Part shown: piece after piece, positions 5,718 through 14,145 of the stretch
Numbering within the stretch: position 1 is the first letter of the stretch
Layout: every line of letters starts with the position of its first letter
NCBI GenBank assembly: GCA_900557165.1
Contig: USRS01000023.1
Coordinates: 1 to 27,093 of the forward strand
Source of the DNA: an uncultured Clostridium sp.
Lineage (GTDB): Bacteria > Bacillota > Clostridia > Peptostreptococcales > Peptostreptococcaceae
Direction of reading: 5' to 3'
DNA: 27,093 nucleotides
Translations under genes and position numbers: made by a program
Notes under the pieces: model-generated
Told to the model about the DNA's origin: nothing
Seen by the model: only the letters and a program-made list of their open reading frames with translations
Databases searched by the model: none

Positions 5718-7046
5718 ATGAGTAGTCTTGATGACCTCTCGAGGAGCATATTTCCTCAACTATTATTAATTGTAGTACTAACACTTATAAATGGATTCTT
5801 TGCAGCTGCAGAAATGGCCTTTGTATCAGTAAATAAACATAGAATTGATTGTTTATGCGAAGAAAAAAACAAAAAAGCAATTCTTTTGAGAAAATTATTA
5901 GATGATCCAAGTGGTTTTTTATCTACCATACAAATAGGAATTACTTTGGCAGGATTTTTCTCCAGTGCATCTGCTGCAACCACACTATCAGTAAGGTTTT
6001 ATTCTTTAATTTCACCTTATAACATACCTTATGCCAAAGAAGTCTCCATGATTTTAATAACTATTATCTTATCTTTTTTTACATTAATATTTGGAGAACT
6101 TGTTCCAAAACGAATTGCTTTAAAAAAATGTGAAAAAATTTCACTACTATCAGTTAAACCAATTTATTTTATCTCCATAATTTCAAAACCTTTTATTAAA
6201 ATTTTATCCCTATCCACAAAACTAGTTTTAAAAATTACTAAAAATGATGATGTAGAAGATGAAAACAATATTTCCACAGAAGAAATAAAATTACTAATTA
6301 CCCAATCAGAAAAAAATGGTACTATTAACTTTATGGAAAAAGAAATGTTGAATAAGGTTTTTGATTTTTCCAATAAAACATCGAAGGAAATTATGACCTC
6401 TAGAACAGATACAGTTTTAATAGATATAAATGATGATAAAGACAATATAGTAAATATACTGCTTCACTGCAAATATTCTAGAATACCTGTTTATGATAAT
6501 TCTGTAGATAATATAATAGGTATTTTGTATATGAAAGATTTGACATCTTATTTAATAAAAAAAGATTTAAATAATTTAGATTTAAGAAAAATTCTCCACT
6601 CTCCTTGCTTTATACCTGAAACTAAAAATATAGATGAGCTATTTCTTTTACTAAAACAAAGTAAAAATCATATGTCCATCTTAATTGATGAGTACGGTGG
6701 TTTTTCTGGTATAGTAACTATGGAAGATATAATCGAAGAAATAGTTGGTGACATTGAAGATGAGTATGACATAGATAATAATAAAATAGTAAATTTAGGC
6801 AATGGCTCCTTTGAAATAAAGGGCAATATGTCTATTATAGATTTTAACAATATATTTAATACTAACTTGAAATGTGATGATTTTGATACTATAAATGGAT
6901 ATATAATATCATTAATTGACAAAATCCCAACTGAAGAAGAAAATATTGTCTTAAATATTGAAAATTATAAAGTAAAAGTCGTAAAAGTTGAAGACAATAG
7001 AATTGAAACAGTAAAAATCAGCATGATAAATGAAAATGCAAGTTAA
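5718..7046 (+). CDS. CNNM/CorC-HlyC family transporter (DUF21, CBS pair, CorC_HlyC domain)
   Basis: A 442-residue membrane protein thought to export or exchange Mg2+/Co2+ or related ions. Order of parts: DUF21/CNNM membrane domain with about four hydrophobic helices (roughly 15-190, containing the NGFFAAAEMAFVSV and GELVPKRIAL signatures), a CBS pair (about 205-335), and the CorC_HlyC domain (about 345-430, after the DEYGGFSGIVTMEDIIEEIVGDI region). Length and motifs are typical and complete. TAGGAGGAG seven bases before the ATG fixes the start. It is a single-gene unit closed by a terminator. The about 100 bases upstream are too short for an M-box Mg2+ riboswitch. The old label 'hemolysin' should not be read as a toxin. 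Confidence 0.92.
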   Translation: MSSLDDLSRSIFPQLLLIVVLTLINGFFAAAEMAFVSVNKHRIDCLCEEKNKKAILLRKLLDDPSGFLSTIQIGITLAGFFSSASAATTLSVRFYSLISPYNIPYAKEVSMILITIILSFFTLIFGELVPKRIALKKCEKISLLSVKPIYFISIISKPFIKILSLSTKLVLKITKNDDVEDENNISTEEIKLLITQSEKNGTINFMEKEMLNKVFDFSNKTSKEIMTSRTDTVLIDINDDKDNIVNILLHCKYSRIPVYDNSVDNIIGILYMKDLTSYLIKKDLNNLDLRKILHSPCFIPETKNIDELFLLLKQSKNHMSILIDEYGGFSGIVTMEDIIEEIVGDIEDEYDIDNNKIVNLGNGSFEIKGNMSIIDFNNIFNTNLKCDDFDTINGYIISLIDKIPTEEENIVLNIENYKVKVVKVEDNRIETVKISMINENAS

Positions 7047-7062
7047 TAAAAATAATTTAAAA

Positions 7063-7106
7063 AATATATTAAAAAGGACCTTTATGGGTCTTTTTTTTAA
7101 TATATT
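7063..7106 (+). terminator. Terminator of the CNNM/CorC gene
   Basis: GGACC and GGTC(T) close a 6-nt loop, and the stem continues through an A-run/T-run and AATATATT arms. The run of eight Ts makes it a convincing rho-independent terminator. Confidence 0.8.
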
Positions 7107-7179
7107 TTTTTAAATCTTCTTTTTATTTAAATTACTTAATCCTAGGCACTTTTTGTAAATTTCTTTCTTTAAATTTTGG

Positions 7180-7194
7180 ATTTTTCTGGAAATT
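7180..7194. promoter_or_regulatory. CodY-box-like site upstream of the cstA operon
   Basis: ATTTTTCTGGAAATT matches the CodY consensus AATTTTCWGAAAATT at 13 of 15 positions, including the central CTG. It lies 74 bases before the first gene of the pair. CodY controls pyruvate/peptide uptake genes in several Firmicutes, so the site is plausible. Chance matches occur in DNA this AT-rich. Confidence 0.45.
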
Positions 7195-7267
7195 ATTATT
7201 GTTTTTTCTAATTAATTGTACTACTATTTTTTTATCAAATCATTTAAAATTCTAAGGAGGAAAAGAT

Positions 7268-7819
7268 ATGTTATTATTATCAGAAAAAGACATTATTTTA
7301 GATAAAATATTAAGAAGTTACGAAGTTTATTATGATATAGAAAAATGCGAAAATGAATCACTTCCTCTTGTTGCAAAATGTGAATTTCATGTTCATAATG
7401 AGAAGTATGTTCTTTCTCAAAAAGCACAGCTTTGGGCAACTGATGCCAATGAATATGTATATATATTTAAAGTAGATAATCTAGATGCCAATCTTTTTAA
7501 TAAATGTAAAGATTATGCCTATGAAAATGGTATGAAACTTATCAATCCAAAATCAGGTCATATGTATTCTTATATCACAACTATTTTCATATGCGACTCT
7601 TGCGATGAAGAATCTGAAAAACTTATCAAAAAAACAAAAATTACTAAAAACTTTAAATTCTCTCTTCATGGCTGGATGGATTTCCATATAGCTTGTATTG
7701 ATATAGGCAAAAATAGTATTTATGGAAATACCAGCGGCAAAGTGACATCAAGATTTTTAAAAGACTTATTTAAAAAGAAAAGTTCTCGCTTTAAAAAATT
7801 AAAGAAAGAATATGTTTAG
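7268..7819 (+). CDS. Conserved cytoplasmic protein upstream of cstA, 183 aa
   Basis: A soluble, charged protein with no signal peptide or membrane helix. Readable segments are CEFHVHNEKYVLSQKAQLWA (about 38-57), YEYVYIFKV-like strands near 62-70, HMYSYITTIFIC (about 97-108), FSLHGWMDFHIACIDIG (about 131-147) and a very basic C-terminus (KKKSSRFKKLKKEYV). I believe this belongs to the clostridial family now labelled DUF8052, from memory and unverified. It has an excellent AAGGAGG start site. It is 82 bases upstream of cstA in the same direction with no terminator between, so the two are probably cotranscribed. That makes a role linked to CstA regulation or uptake reasonable but unproven. Confidence 0.7.
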   Translation: MLLLSEKDIILDKILRSYEVYYDIEKCENESLPLVAKCEFHVHNEKYVLSQKAQLWATDANEYVYIFKVDNLDANLFNKCKDYAYENGMKLINPKSGHMYSYITTIFICDSCDEESEKLIKKTKITKNFKFSLHGWMDFHIACIDIGKNSIYGNTSGKVTSRFLKDLFKKKSSRFKKLKKEYV

Positions 7820-7901
7820 ATAAGTTATTTAAAATGATAGTTATAAATTTTATATAAATAACTATAAAAATTTAATAATCATTTTTAAAGGGGGTAAGCG
7901 T

Positions 7902-9635
7902 ATGAGCGCAGTAGTTTTATTAGTTGTTAGTATTGTAGTATTATTCATCGGCTACGTTACTTATGGTAAATGGCTAGCTGATCAATGGGGAATCGATGAA
8001 AAGAAAGTAACACCTTCCCATGAATTTGAAGACGGTCTTGATTATTGTCCTGCAAAAGCTCCCGTACTTCTAGGTCACCACTTTTCATCTATAGCTGGTG
8101 CTGGTCCTATAAATGGTCCTATACAAGCAGCAGTATTTGGATGGGTTCCTGTTTTACTTTGGGTATTGATAGGTGGTATATTCTTTGGTGCAACTCATGA
8201 CTTTGGTGCATTATTTGCATCTATTCGTCATAAAGGTCAATCTATAGGTGAAGTTATAGGACAAAATATAGGTGCTCGTGCTAAGAAATTATTCTTAATT
8301 TTCTCTTATTTAACATTATTATTAGTAGTAGCAGCCTTCGCTTCTATAGTTGCTGAAACTTTCAAGGCTACATTTACTGAAAGCGGTGCAGTTGACACTG
8401 TAGCAAGTGCCGCAAATGCTTCAACAGCAATGATATCATTATTATTTATATTAATAGCAATTGCCTTTGGTTTCTTCGTTTATAGACGTAATGCTTCTCT
8501 TGGAGTATCTACAGTAATAGGTGTTGCAGCCATAGTTGCTTGTATAGCAATAGGACTAAACTGGCATCCACTTTACTTAAGTTCTACAACTTGGATGGTT
8601 ATAGTTGGTATATATATATTAGTTGCTTCTGTAACTCCTGTTTGGATATTACTTCAACCTCGTGATTATTTAAGTTCATTCTTATTATATGGTATGATAA
8701 TACTTGCAGTTGTTGGTATAATAGGATCTCATCCTTCTTTAGATATACCAGCATTTACTGGATTTGTTGATACAGTAGCTCCAACTGGAACATCACTTGG
8801 ATATTTATTCCCTGCTTTATTTGTTACTATAGCATGTGGTGCAATATCTGGATTCCACTCTTTAGTTGCTTCTGGTACTACTGCAAAACAATTAGATAGT
8901 GAAAAAGATGCAAGACCTATAGCCTATGGTTCAATGTTAATAGAATGTGTACTTGCTGTTATATCTGTTTGTGCAGTAGGATACATTTGGAAAGACTATG
9001 CAGCAGGAACAACTGTAACTCCTACAGTAGTATTTGCTTCAGGTATAGCTGGAATGTTAAGTAAAATACCAGGACTTTCTAATACTTATAATATAGCTTA
9101 TTCATTATTAGTCTTAACAGTTTCTGTTTTCTGTTTAACTTCACTAGATACTGCAACTCGTTTAGCTCGTTACATGTTCCAAGAATTCTGGTTAGAACCC
9201 GGTGAAACTAGAGATCAAGCTACAGGACTTAAAAAAACTTTAACTAATCCTTACTTAGCAACTGCCATAACTGTTGTTTTAGGTATATCTTTAGGGCTTA
9301 CTGGATACTCAAATATCTGGGCATTATTTGGTGCAGCTAACCAATTACTTGCAGCCCTTGGATTATTAGCTGTTGCAGCTTGGCTTGGTAATATAGGTAA
9401 AAATAATAAAATGTTATTCTTCCCTATGATATTTATGTTAATAGCAACTGTTACATCTTTAGTTTTAACTGTAAGAAGTAACGTAATTGCAATTGCTGCA
9501 GGTGGTGCTGGTCTTGGATGGTGCTACATACGTACAATCTTAGCCGTACTTCTCATAATACTTGCCGTAGTTCTTATGATTGAAGGTATAAATACTATAA
9601 GAAATCAATTCCGTAGAGTTAAAAAAGCAAGTTAA
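7902..9635 (+). CDS. cstA: CstA-family carbon starvation/pyruvate-peptide transporter
   Basis: A 577-residue polytopic membrane protein with about 15-16 hydrophobic helices. The CstA family imports pyruvate and, in some bacteria, peptides during carbon limitation. Diagnostic features are the N-terminal GYVTYGKW segment, the motif GHHFSSIAGAGPINGP (about 58-73), the conserved THDFGAL (about 98-104), FHSLVASGTTAKQL (about 323-336) and LTSLDTATRLARYMFQEF (about 414-431). It is shorter than E. coli CstA (about 700 residues), like other Gram-positive members. AAAGGGGGT lies about six bases before the ATG. It probably forms an operon with the small gene upstream, and a CodY-like site precedes the pair. 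No LytTR two-component system is next to it, unlike some relatives. Confidence 0.93.
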   Translation: MSAVVLLVVSIVVLFIGYVTYGKWLADQWGIDEKKVTPSHEFEDGLDYCPAKAPVLLGHHFSSIAGAGPINGPIQAAVFGWVPVLLWVLIGGIFFGATHDFGALFASIRHKGQSIGEVIGQNIGARAKKLFLIFSYLTLLLVVAAFASIVAETFKATFTESGAVDTVASAANASTAMISLLFILIAIAFGFFVYRRNASLGVSTVIGVAAIVACIAIGLNWHPLYLSSTTWMVIVGIYILVASVTPVWILLQPRDYLSSFLLYGMIILAVVGIIGSHPSLDIPAFTGFVDTVAPTGTSLGYLFPALFVTIACGAISGFHSLVASGTTAKQLDSEKDARPIAYGSMLIECVLAVISVCAVGYIWKDYAAGTTVTPTVVFASGIAGMLSKIPGLSNTYNIAYSLLVLTVSVFCLTSLDTATRLARYMFQEFWLEPGETRDQATGLKKTLTNPYLATAITVVLGISLGLTGYSNIWALFGAANQLLAALGLLAVAAWLGNIGKNNKMLFFPMIFMLIATVTSLVLTVRSNVIAIAAGGAGLGWCYIRTILAVLLIILAVVLMIEGINTIRNQFRRVKKAS

Positions 9636-9649
9636 TTATTATTAATATA

Positions 9650-9689
9650 AAAATAAAGGATATACTCCAATGAGTATATCCTTTATTTT
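9650..9689. terminator. Strong bidirectional terminator between cstA and the alanine symporter
   Basis: An 18-bp perfect stem (9650-9667 with 9672-9689) closes a 4-nt loop, with A/T-rich outer arms that give T-runs on both strands. It separates two convergent genes, ending two bases before the next stop codon. Confidence 0.9.
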
Positions 9690-9691
9690 AT

Positions 9692-11116
9692 TTAAATTGC
9701 TTTTTCTTCTTCTTCATTATTTGTCCAACATTGAACATTTTCTAATCCTTCTATATTTGATGCATCAAATATAGGATCTTTTATACCAGCTTTCTTTTGA
9801 TCCGAGTAATCTTTTAAAGCTATAAATGCATATTTTCCAAGTAGAGCTATGGCAACTAAGTTAATCACTGCCATTATTCCCATAAATACATCAGCTAAGT
9901 CCCAAACTAATTGAACTTTTGCCACTGAACCAAATAGCACCATACAAACAACTATTACTCTAAATATATTTAAAATAACTTTATTTCCACTCATAAATTC
10001 TATATTTGACTCTCCATAGTAGTAGTTTCCAACTATAGAACTAAAAGCAAATAATAATATACATACTGCTATAAAAATATTACCTATTGGCCCTATTTGA
10101 GATGAAAGAGCTGCTTGTGTTAATTCTATACCTTCAAGACCAGCACTTGCATAATCTGAATATAATAATATTATAAATGCTGTACATGAACATATTACTA
10201 TTGTATCTGTAAATACACCTAAAGTTTGGATTAAACCTTGTTTAACTGGGTGAGTTACATCTGCACTAGCAGCAGCATTTGGAGCTGAACCCATACCTGC
10301 TTCATTTGAGAATAATCCTCTTTTTATACCAACTAATACCATACCTCCAAATGAACCTACAGCCATTTCTCTAACTCCAAAGGCATTTTCACATATAGTT
10401 TTTATCACATTTGGTATTTCACCTATATTTATTGCAACAACAAATAAAGCAACTAATATGTATAATACTGCAAATATTGGTACTATTATTTCAGATACCT
10501 TTGCAATTCTATGTACTCCACCAAATATTATAATTCCTGTTAAAACAGATAATACTATACCTACTGCTAATTTATTTACACCGAAAGCATTGTTAAATGC
10601 CACAGTTATTGTATTTGATTGAACTGCATTAAATATAAATCCAAAACATACTGTTATAAGTACTGAGAACACCATACCCATTGTTCTACTTTTTAGACCT
10701 TGTTCCATATAATATGCAGGTCCTCCTCTAAATCCTTCATTATCTTTTACTTTAAATATTTGAGCTAATGTGGATTCAACAAAACTTGATGCTGAGCCAA
10801 TAAGGGCAATAATCCACATCCAAAATACTGATCCTGGTCCTCCTGCAACAACTGCCATAGCAATCCCTGCTATATTTCCTGTTCCTACACGTGATGCTGT
10901 AGATATACAAAATGCTTGGAATGACGAAACTGATCCGTCCTTTTTATCTCCCTTTGCCCCATCTCCTAAAAGTCTAAACATTTCTTTAAAAAATCTAAAC
11001 TGTACAAAATTAGTCCTAAAAGTAAAGTAAAGTCCAAGTACTATTAACATTACTATTAATAGTTTAGACCATAAAAGTTCGTTTACGTTTGATACTAAGT
11101 TGTTTAATAACTCCAT
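9692..11116 (-). CDS. AGCS-family sodium:alanine/glycine symporter
   Basis: A 474-residue membrane protein with about 11 hydrophobic helices that imports alanine or glycine with Na+. Family signatures are FRTNFVQFRFFKEMFRLL (about 33-50), STASRVGTGNIAGIAMAVVAGGPG (about 72-95, the substrate/Na+ region), FRGGPAYYMEQGL (about 129-141) and GIKRGLFSNEAGMGSAP (about 264-280). The C-terminal cytoplasmic tail is acidic (EEEEKAI). An AGGAGG eight bases before the ATG sets the start. It is a single gene with its own promoter (-10 TATAAT at 11209-11214) and a CodY-like site in the leader. It sits back to back with cstA, another nutrient importer. Confidence 0.93.
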   Translation of the reverse strand: MELLNNLVSNVNELLWSKLLIVMLIVLGLYFTFRTNFVQFRFFKEMFRLLGDGAKGDKKDGSVSSFQAFCISTASRVGTGNIAGIAMAVVAGGPGSVFWMWIIALIGSASSFVESTLAQIFKVKDNEGFRGGPAYYMEQGLKSRTMGMVFSVLITVCFGFIFNAVQSNTITVAFNNAFGVNKLAVGIVLSVLTGIIIFGGVHRIAKVSEIIVPIFAVLYILVALFVVAINIGEIPNVIKTICENAFGVREMAVGSFGGMVLVGIKRGLFSNEAGMGSAPNAAASADVTHPVKQGLIQTLGVFTDTIVICSCTAFIILLYSDYASAGLEGIELTQAALSSQIGPIGNIFIAVCILLFAFSSIVGNYYYGESNIEFMSGNKVILNIFRVIVVCMVLFGSVAKVQLVWDLADVFMGIMAVINLVAIALLGKYAFIALKDYSDQKKAGIKDPIFDASNIEGLENVQCWTNNEEEEKAI

Positions 11117-11161
11117 TTAATATTCCTCCTGACTATTTTATATTTGAATTTTTTTATCATA

Positions 11162-11176
11162 TATTTTGTGAAAATG
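11162..11176. promoter_or_regulatory. Weak CodY-like site in the alanine symporter leader
   Basis: TATTTTGTGAAAATG matches the CodY consensus at 12 of 15 positions. It lies downstream of the -10 box, where a bound repressor could block elongation. It is worth listing mainly because two better sites are in the same window. Confidence 0.25.
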
Positions 11177-11208
11177 AAGGAAAAAATCTTTTTCATTCAT
11201 TTATCCTA

Positions 11209-11237
11209 ATTATATGACAATATTTATTTAAATTCAA
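11209..11237 (-). promoter_or_regulatory. SigA-type promoter of the alanine symporter
   Basis: On the minus strand TTGAAT (11232-11237), a 17-base spacer and TATAAT (11209-11214). The spacing is ideal and the -10 box perfect. The leader to the ATG is about 85 bases. Confidence 0.7.
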
Positions 11238-11317
11238 TATAATTTTGCATTTTTTCGATATTAAATTGCAAATTACACAGCAAAAATACACAAAAAACAT
11301 TTTCCTGATATATTTTT

Positions 11318-11377
11318 TGTACAAAAAAAGAAATTATTTTGAAGTAAATTTCATTTTTATTTAAAAATAATTTCTTT
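11318..11377 (-). terminator. Terminator of ilvD
   Basis: AAAGAAATTATTTT (11327-11340) pairs with AAAATAATTTCTTT (11364-11377) over a 23-nt loop, followed on the minus strand by seven Ts. The stem is long but AT-only apart from one G-C pair. Confidence 0.6.
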
Positions 11378-11395
11378 ATTAATTTATATGTATTT

Positions 11396-13057
11396 TTAAA
11401 ATTCTAAAATTGCACCTCTATCTCCTGATGTAACCATTTTGCTATATCTTTTAAGATATCCTGTAGCTATTTTCGGATCTTTTGGTGACCATTTTTTTCT
11501 TCTTTCTTCCATTTCTTCTTGTGATACTTGAAGATTTAAAGTTTTTTCATTTATATTTATATTTATTATATCTCCTTCTTCAACTAAAGCTATAGGTCCT
11601 CCCACAGCAGCTTCAGGAGAAACATGTCCTATAGATGCTCCTCTAGATGCTCCCGAAAAACGTCCATCTGTTATAAGAGCAACACTTTCTCCAAGTCCCA
11701 TTCCCGCTATGGCTGAAGTTGGATTTAACATTTCCCTCATACCAGGACCTCCCTTTGGTCCTTCATACCTTATGACAACCACATCACCTGGAACTATTTT
11801 TCCACCTTTTATAGCAGTTATGGCATCTTCTTCACAATCAAATACTCTTGCTGGTCCACTATGTACTAACATTTTATCACAAACTGCTGATCTTTTTACT
11901 ATACTTCCATTTGGTGCTAGATTTCCTTTAAGTGCTGCCAATCCCCCAGTTTCACTATATGGATTATCTATTGGTCTTATAGTATTGATGTCTTTATTTT
12001 CACAATTTGCTATATTTTCTTTTACAGTTTTTCCTGTTGCAGTTATTAAGTCAGTATATAATAAGCCTTTTTTGCTGAGTTCATTCATAACTGCATATAC
12101 TCCTCCAGCTTCATTTAAATCTTCCATATAAGTATAGCCTGCTGGTGCTAAGTGACAAAGATTTGGAGTTTTCTCGCTAACTTCATTGGCTAAATCAAGA
12201 GTTAATTTCACCCCTGCTTCATGGGCTATGGCTGGTAAATGTAGCATGGAATTTGTAGAACATCCAAGGGCCATATCTACTGTTAAAGCATTCATAAAGG
12301 CTTTTTGAGTTAATATATCTCTTGGTCTTATGTTTTTTTCATAAAGTTCCATAACTTTCATTCCTACATGTTTTGCCAATTTTATTCTTTCAGAATATAC
12401 GGCAGGTATAGTTCCATTTCCTTTAAGTCCCATTCCTATGGCTTCAGTTAAGCAGTTCATGGAATTTGCTGTGTACATTCCTGAACATGAACCACATGTT
12501 GGACACACTTTATTTTCAAATTCTACAACTTCTTCTTCTGTCATTGTACCTGCTGCATAAGAACCTATGGCTTCAAACATGGAAGATAAACTTCTCTTTT
12601 CTCCCTTAACACGTCCTGCAAGCATTGGTCCTCCACTTACTAATACTGTTGGCACATTTATTCTAGCCGCTGCCATTAAAAGTCCTGGTACATTTTTATC
12701 GCAATTTGGCACCATGACTAGAGCATCAAATTGATGAGCACGTGCCATAACTTCTGTTGAATCTGCTATAAGTTCCCTACTTGCAAGAGAGTATTTCATT
12801 CCTTCATGACCCATGGCTATTCCATCACATACAGCTATGGCTGGAAATACTACAGGAGTTCCCCCTGCCATGGCAACACCAAGTTTTACTGCATCTACTA
12901 TTTTATCCAGATTCATATGACCTGGTACTATTTCATTATATGAACTTACTATCCCCACTAAAGGTTTATTCATTTCCTCTTTAGTATGACCTAATGCATT
13001 GAACAAAGAACGGTGTGGTCCTTGCTGAATTCCTTTTCTCACATTATCACTTTTCAT
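11396..13057 (-). CDS. ilvD: Dihydroxy-acid dehydratase
   Basis: A 553-residue cytoplasmic Fe-S enzyme. It dehydrates 2,3-dihydroxy-isovalerate and 2,3-dihydroxy-3-methylvalerate to the keto acids of valine/leucine and isoleucine biosynthesis. Cluster cysteines are visible in [10 protein letters not shown] (Cys119) and [10 protein letters not shown] (Cys185, Cys188, Cys191). The substrate and active-site region [18 protein letters not shown] lies near 472-489. At the position where [2Fe-2S] members carry a third ligand Cys (TPCN-type), this protein reads VPGHMN, as in the E. coli [4Fe-4S] form. I infer an oxygen-sensitive cluster, as expected for an anaerobe. Length is standard. It stands alone without ilvBN, ilvC or leu genes. 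A SigA promoter and a CodY-like site precede it, fitting control by branched-chain amino acids. Confidence 0.96.
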   Translation of the reverse strand: MKSDNVRKGIQQGPHRSLFNALGHTKEEMNKPLVGIVSSYNEIVPGHMNLDKIVDAVKLGVAMAGGTPVVFPAIAVCDGIAMGHEGMKYSLASRELIADSTEVMARAHQFDALVMVPNCDKNVPGLLMAAARINVPTVLVSGGPMLAGRVKGEKRSLSSMFEAIGSYAAGTMTEEEVVEFENKVCPTCGSCSGMYTANSMNCLTEAIGMGLKGNGTIPAVYSERIKLAKHVGMKVMELYEKNIRPRDILTQKAFMNALTVDMALGCSTNSMLHLPAIAHEAGVKLTLDLANEVSEKTPNLCHLAPAGYTYMEDLNEAGGVYAVMNELSKKGLLYTDLITATGKTVKENIANCENKDINTIRPIDNPYSETGGLAALKGNLAPNGSIVKRSAVCDKMLVHSGPARVFDCEEDAITAIKGGKIVPGDVVVIRYEGPKGGPGMREMLNPTSAIAGMGLGESVALITDGRFSGASRGASIGHVSPEAAVGGPIALVEEGDIINININEKTLNLQVSQEEMEERRKKWSPKDPKIATGYLKRYSKMVTSGDRGAILEF

Positions 13058-13087
13058 AAAAATCCCCCAATTTATCGTTATATTTTA

Positions 13088-13102
13088 AAAATTCAGATAA
13101 TT
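13088..13102. promoter_or_regulatory. CodY-box-like site in the ilvD leader
   Basis: AAAATTCAGATAATT matches the CodY consensus at 12 of 15 positions with the central TTCAGA intact. It sits between the ilvD promoter and its start codon, a typical roadblock position. ilvD is a common CodY target in Firmicutes. Confidence 0.45.
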
Positions 13103-13146
13103 CACAACAAAAAACGATACATTTTTGTAAATAATTATATATGATA

Positions 13147-13175
13147 ATCTTAATTCCATCTTTTTACAATGTCAA
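13147..13175 (-). promoter_or_regulatory. SigA-type promoter of ilvD
   Basis: On the minus strand a perfect TTGACA (13170-13175), a 17-base spacer and TAAGAT (13147-13152). The leader to the ATG is about 85 bases and contains the CodY-like site and a 7-bp long-range stem. Confidence 0.65.
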
Positions 13176-13271
13176 TTATTTTTTTAGTATAAAAATAAGG
13201 ATAAATACTGAAAATAAAATTTGCGTTCAATATACAATGATTTTAAACTTTGTTAACATTTTATTTTTCAA

Positions 13272-13286
13272 AATTTTCTGAAAATT
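13272..13286. promoter_or_regulatory. Perfect CodY box (15/15)
   Basis: AATTTTCTGAAAATT is identical to the CodY consensus AATTTTCWGAAAATT. It ends two bases before the -35 region of the rightward promoter and lies about 95 bases upstream of the ilvD -35. It should let GTP/branched-chain-amino-acid-loaded CodY control the HxlR-like gene and possibly ilvD. Promoter strength under each condition cannot be read from sequence. Confidence 0.8.
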
Positions 13287-13288
13287 AG

Positions 13289-13317
13289 TAGCTTTTCTAA
13301 TCACTTTTGTATATAAT
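13289..13317 (+). promoter_or_regulatory. Promoter of the first HxlR-like gene
   Basis: A perfect -10 TATAAT (13312-13317) is preceded, at 17 bases, by a poor -35 (TAGCTT). A weak -35 next to a perfect CodY box is common where an upstream-bound regulator modulates initiation. Confidence 0.55.
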
Positions 13318-13396
13318 GAACTTATAGTAATAAATAAAGTTTATTTATAATATAGTTAAATAAAATAAGAATATTTAAAAAGGAAAGGTGATTACT

Positions 13397-13684
13397 TTGA
13401 AAAATGTTATAGGTTTTGATCCAATCAAATGTGAATACAAAACTATCACTATGTGTAATTTGCAAGGTGGAGGTAAAACTTTATTTGACCTTCAAAAACT
13501 AATGAATGGTGCTTCTTATTCTATTATGAATCTTAAACTTCAGCAGCTTGAAGATATAGGTTTAATATTCAAAAGAGTAAATTATGCTTATCCTGCTCAA
13601 GTAAAATATTTCTTAACTATAAAAGGATGGGAATGTGTAAGATCTCTTCGTAGTTATGTTGATGTGGATAGTATTGCTGTATAG
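13397..13684 (+). CDS. HxlR-like winged-helix regulator, minimal form (95 aa)
   Basis: A single small winged-helix domain. After CEYKTITMCNLQGGGKTLFDL (about 12-32) come the recognition-helix region SYSIMNLKLQQLEDIGLIFKR (about 41-61) and a wing YPAQVKYFLTIKGWE (about 66-80), which parallels the 'PPRVEYSLT..G' signature of HxlR proteins. The usual N-terminal CP motif is not visible in its normal context. I start it at TTG 13397 because the sequence AAAGGTGAT lies directly upstream. A GTG at 13388 would lie inside that ribosome binding site. It is monocistronic, with a promoter beside a perfect CodY box and a terminator after it. Effector and targets are unknown. Confidence 0.75.
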   Translation: MKNVIGFDPIKCEYKTITMCNLQGGGKTLFDLQKLMNGASYSIMNLKLQQLEDIGLIFKRVNYAYPAQVKYFLTIKGWECVRSLRSYVDVDSIAV

Positions 13685-13727
13685 GAGTTTTTTACAAATG
13701 ATATGTATAAAAAATATTGAATAGAAA

Positions 13728-13758
13728 ATGCCAAGTTAAATAACTTGGTATTTTTTTT
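13728..13758 (+). terminator. Terminator of the first HxlR-like gene
   Basis: ATGCCAAGTTA and TAACTTGGTAT pair with one G-U, and eight Ts follow directly. Confidence 0.85.
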
Positions 13759-13840
13759 ATAAAATTTTTTAAAGTTTGTATCATTTATAAATAAAAGATA
13801 AAACTAGTAGTAAATAATATTTAAAAAGGATGATACAAAT

Positions 13841-14122
13841 ATGACAGAAGAAAAATTAAATAACTTAAATTTTATTAATAATAAATGGAAATCTTTAATT
13901 ATTTATAATTTATATAGTGGCTCTAAAAAATTTACTTATCTACTAAATTTAAGTCCTACTATAAGTCAAAGTGCATTATGTGAAAATTTAAAAGAACTAG
14001 AAATAGATAATTTAATAATCAAAAAATATTTTTATGAATATCCCCCTAGAGTTGAGTATTTCTTAACAAGCAAAGGATATGAGTATGCAAAATTAATAAA
14101 AGAATTTGAAAAACTTGGATAA
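13841..14122 (+). CDS. Second HxlR-like winged-helix regulator (93 aa)
   Basis: This is a compact HxlR-type DNA-binding protein. NNKWKSLIIYNLYSGSKKFTYLL (about 13-35) fits the 'GGKW..LIL..L..G..RF.eL' start of the family. Helices around SQSALCENLKELEIDNLIIKK (42-62) form the helix-turn-helix, and EYPPRVEYFLTSKGYEYAKL (67-86) is the canonical wing. It shares size and organisation with the gene 156 bases upstream but little identity, so the two are paralogues of some age. The N-terminal redox Cys typical of HxlR is missing (one Cys at residue 47 only), so it is not the classic aldehyde/thiol sensor form. AAAGGATGAT precedes the ATG. It ends in its own terminator and no obvious target gene adjoins it. 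Confidence 0.8.
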   Translation: MTEEKLNNLNFINNKWKSLIIYNLYSGSKKFTYLLNLSPTISQSALCENLKELEIDNLIIKKYFYEYPPRVEYFLTSKGYEYAKLIKEFEKLG

Positions 14123-14145
14123 ATTTTTATCCAAGTTTATTTTAT
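14113..14145. terminator. Bidirectional terminator over the convergent gene ends
   Basis: ACTTGGATAAA and TTTATCCAAGT are perfectly complementary (11 bp, 2-nt loop). The hairpin contains the stop codon of the HxlR-like gene and abuts the stop of the opposing gene at 14137. Confidence 0.75.

Larger units (their letters stand above)
13058..13396. other. 339-bp divergent regulatory region, ilvD / HxlR-like gene
   Basis: No gene is visible. From left to right it holds an inverted pair TATCGTT (13073-13079) and AACGATA (13113-13119) in the ilvD leader, a CodY-like site, the ilvD promoter, a perfect CodY box and a promoter for the rightward gene. No T-box features are visible. Confidence 0.7.

Noticed and set aside
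13058..13180. T-box riboswitch in the ilvD leader
   Set aside because: No T-box (TGGNACC-like) sequence, specifier loop or antiterminator. The leader is only about 85 bases.
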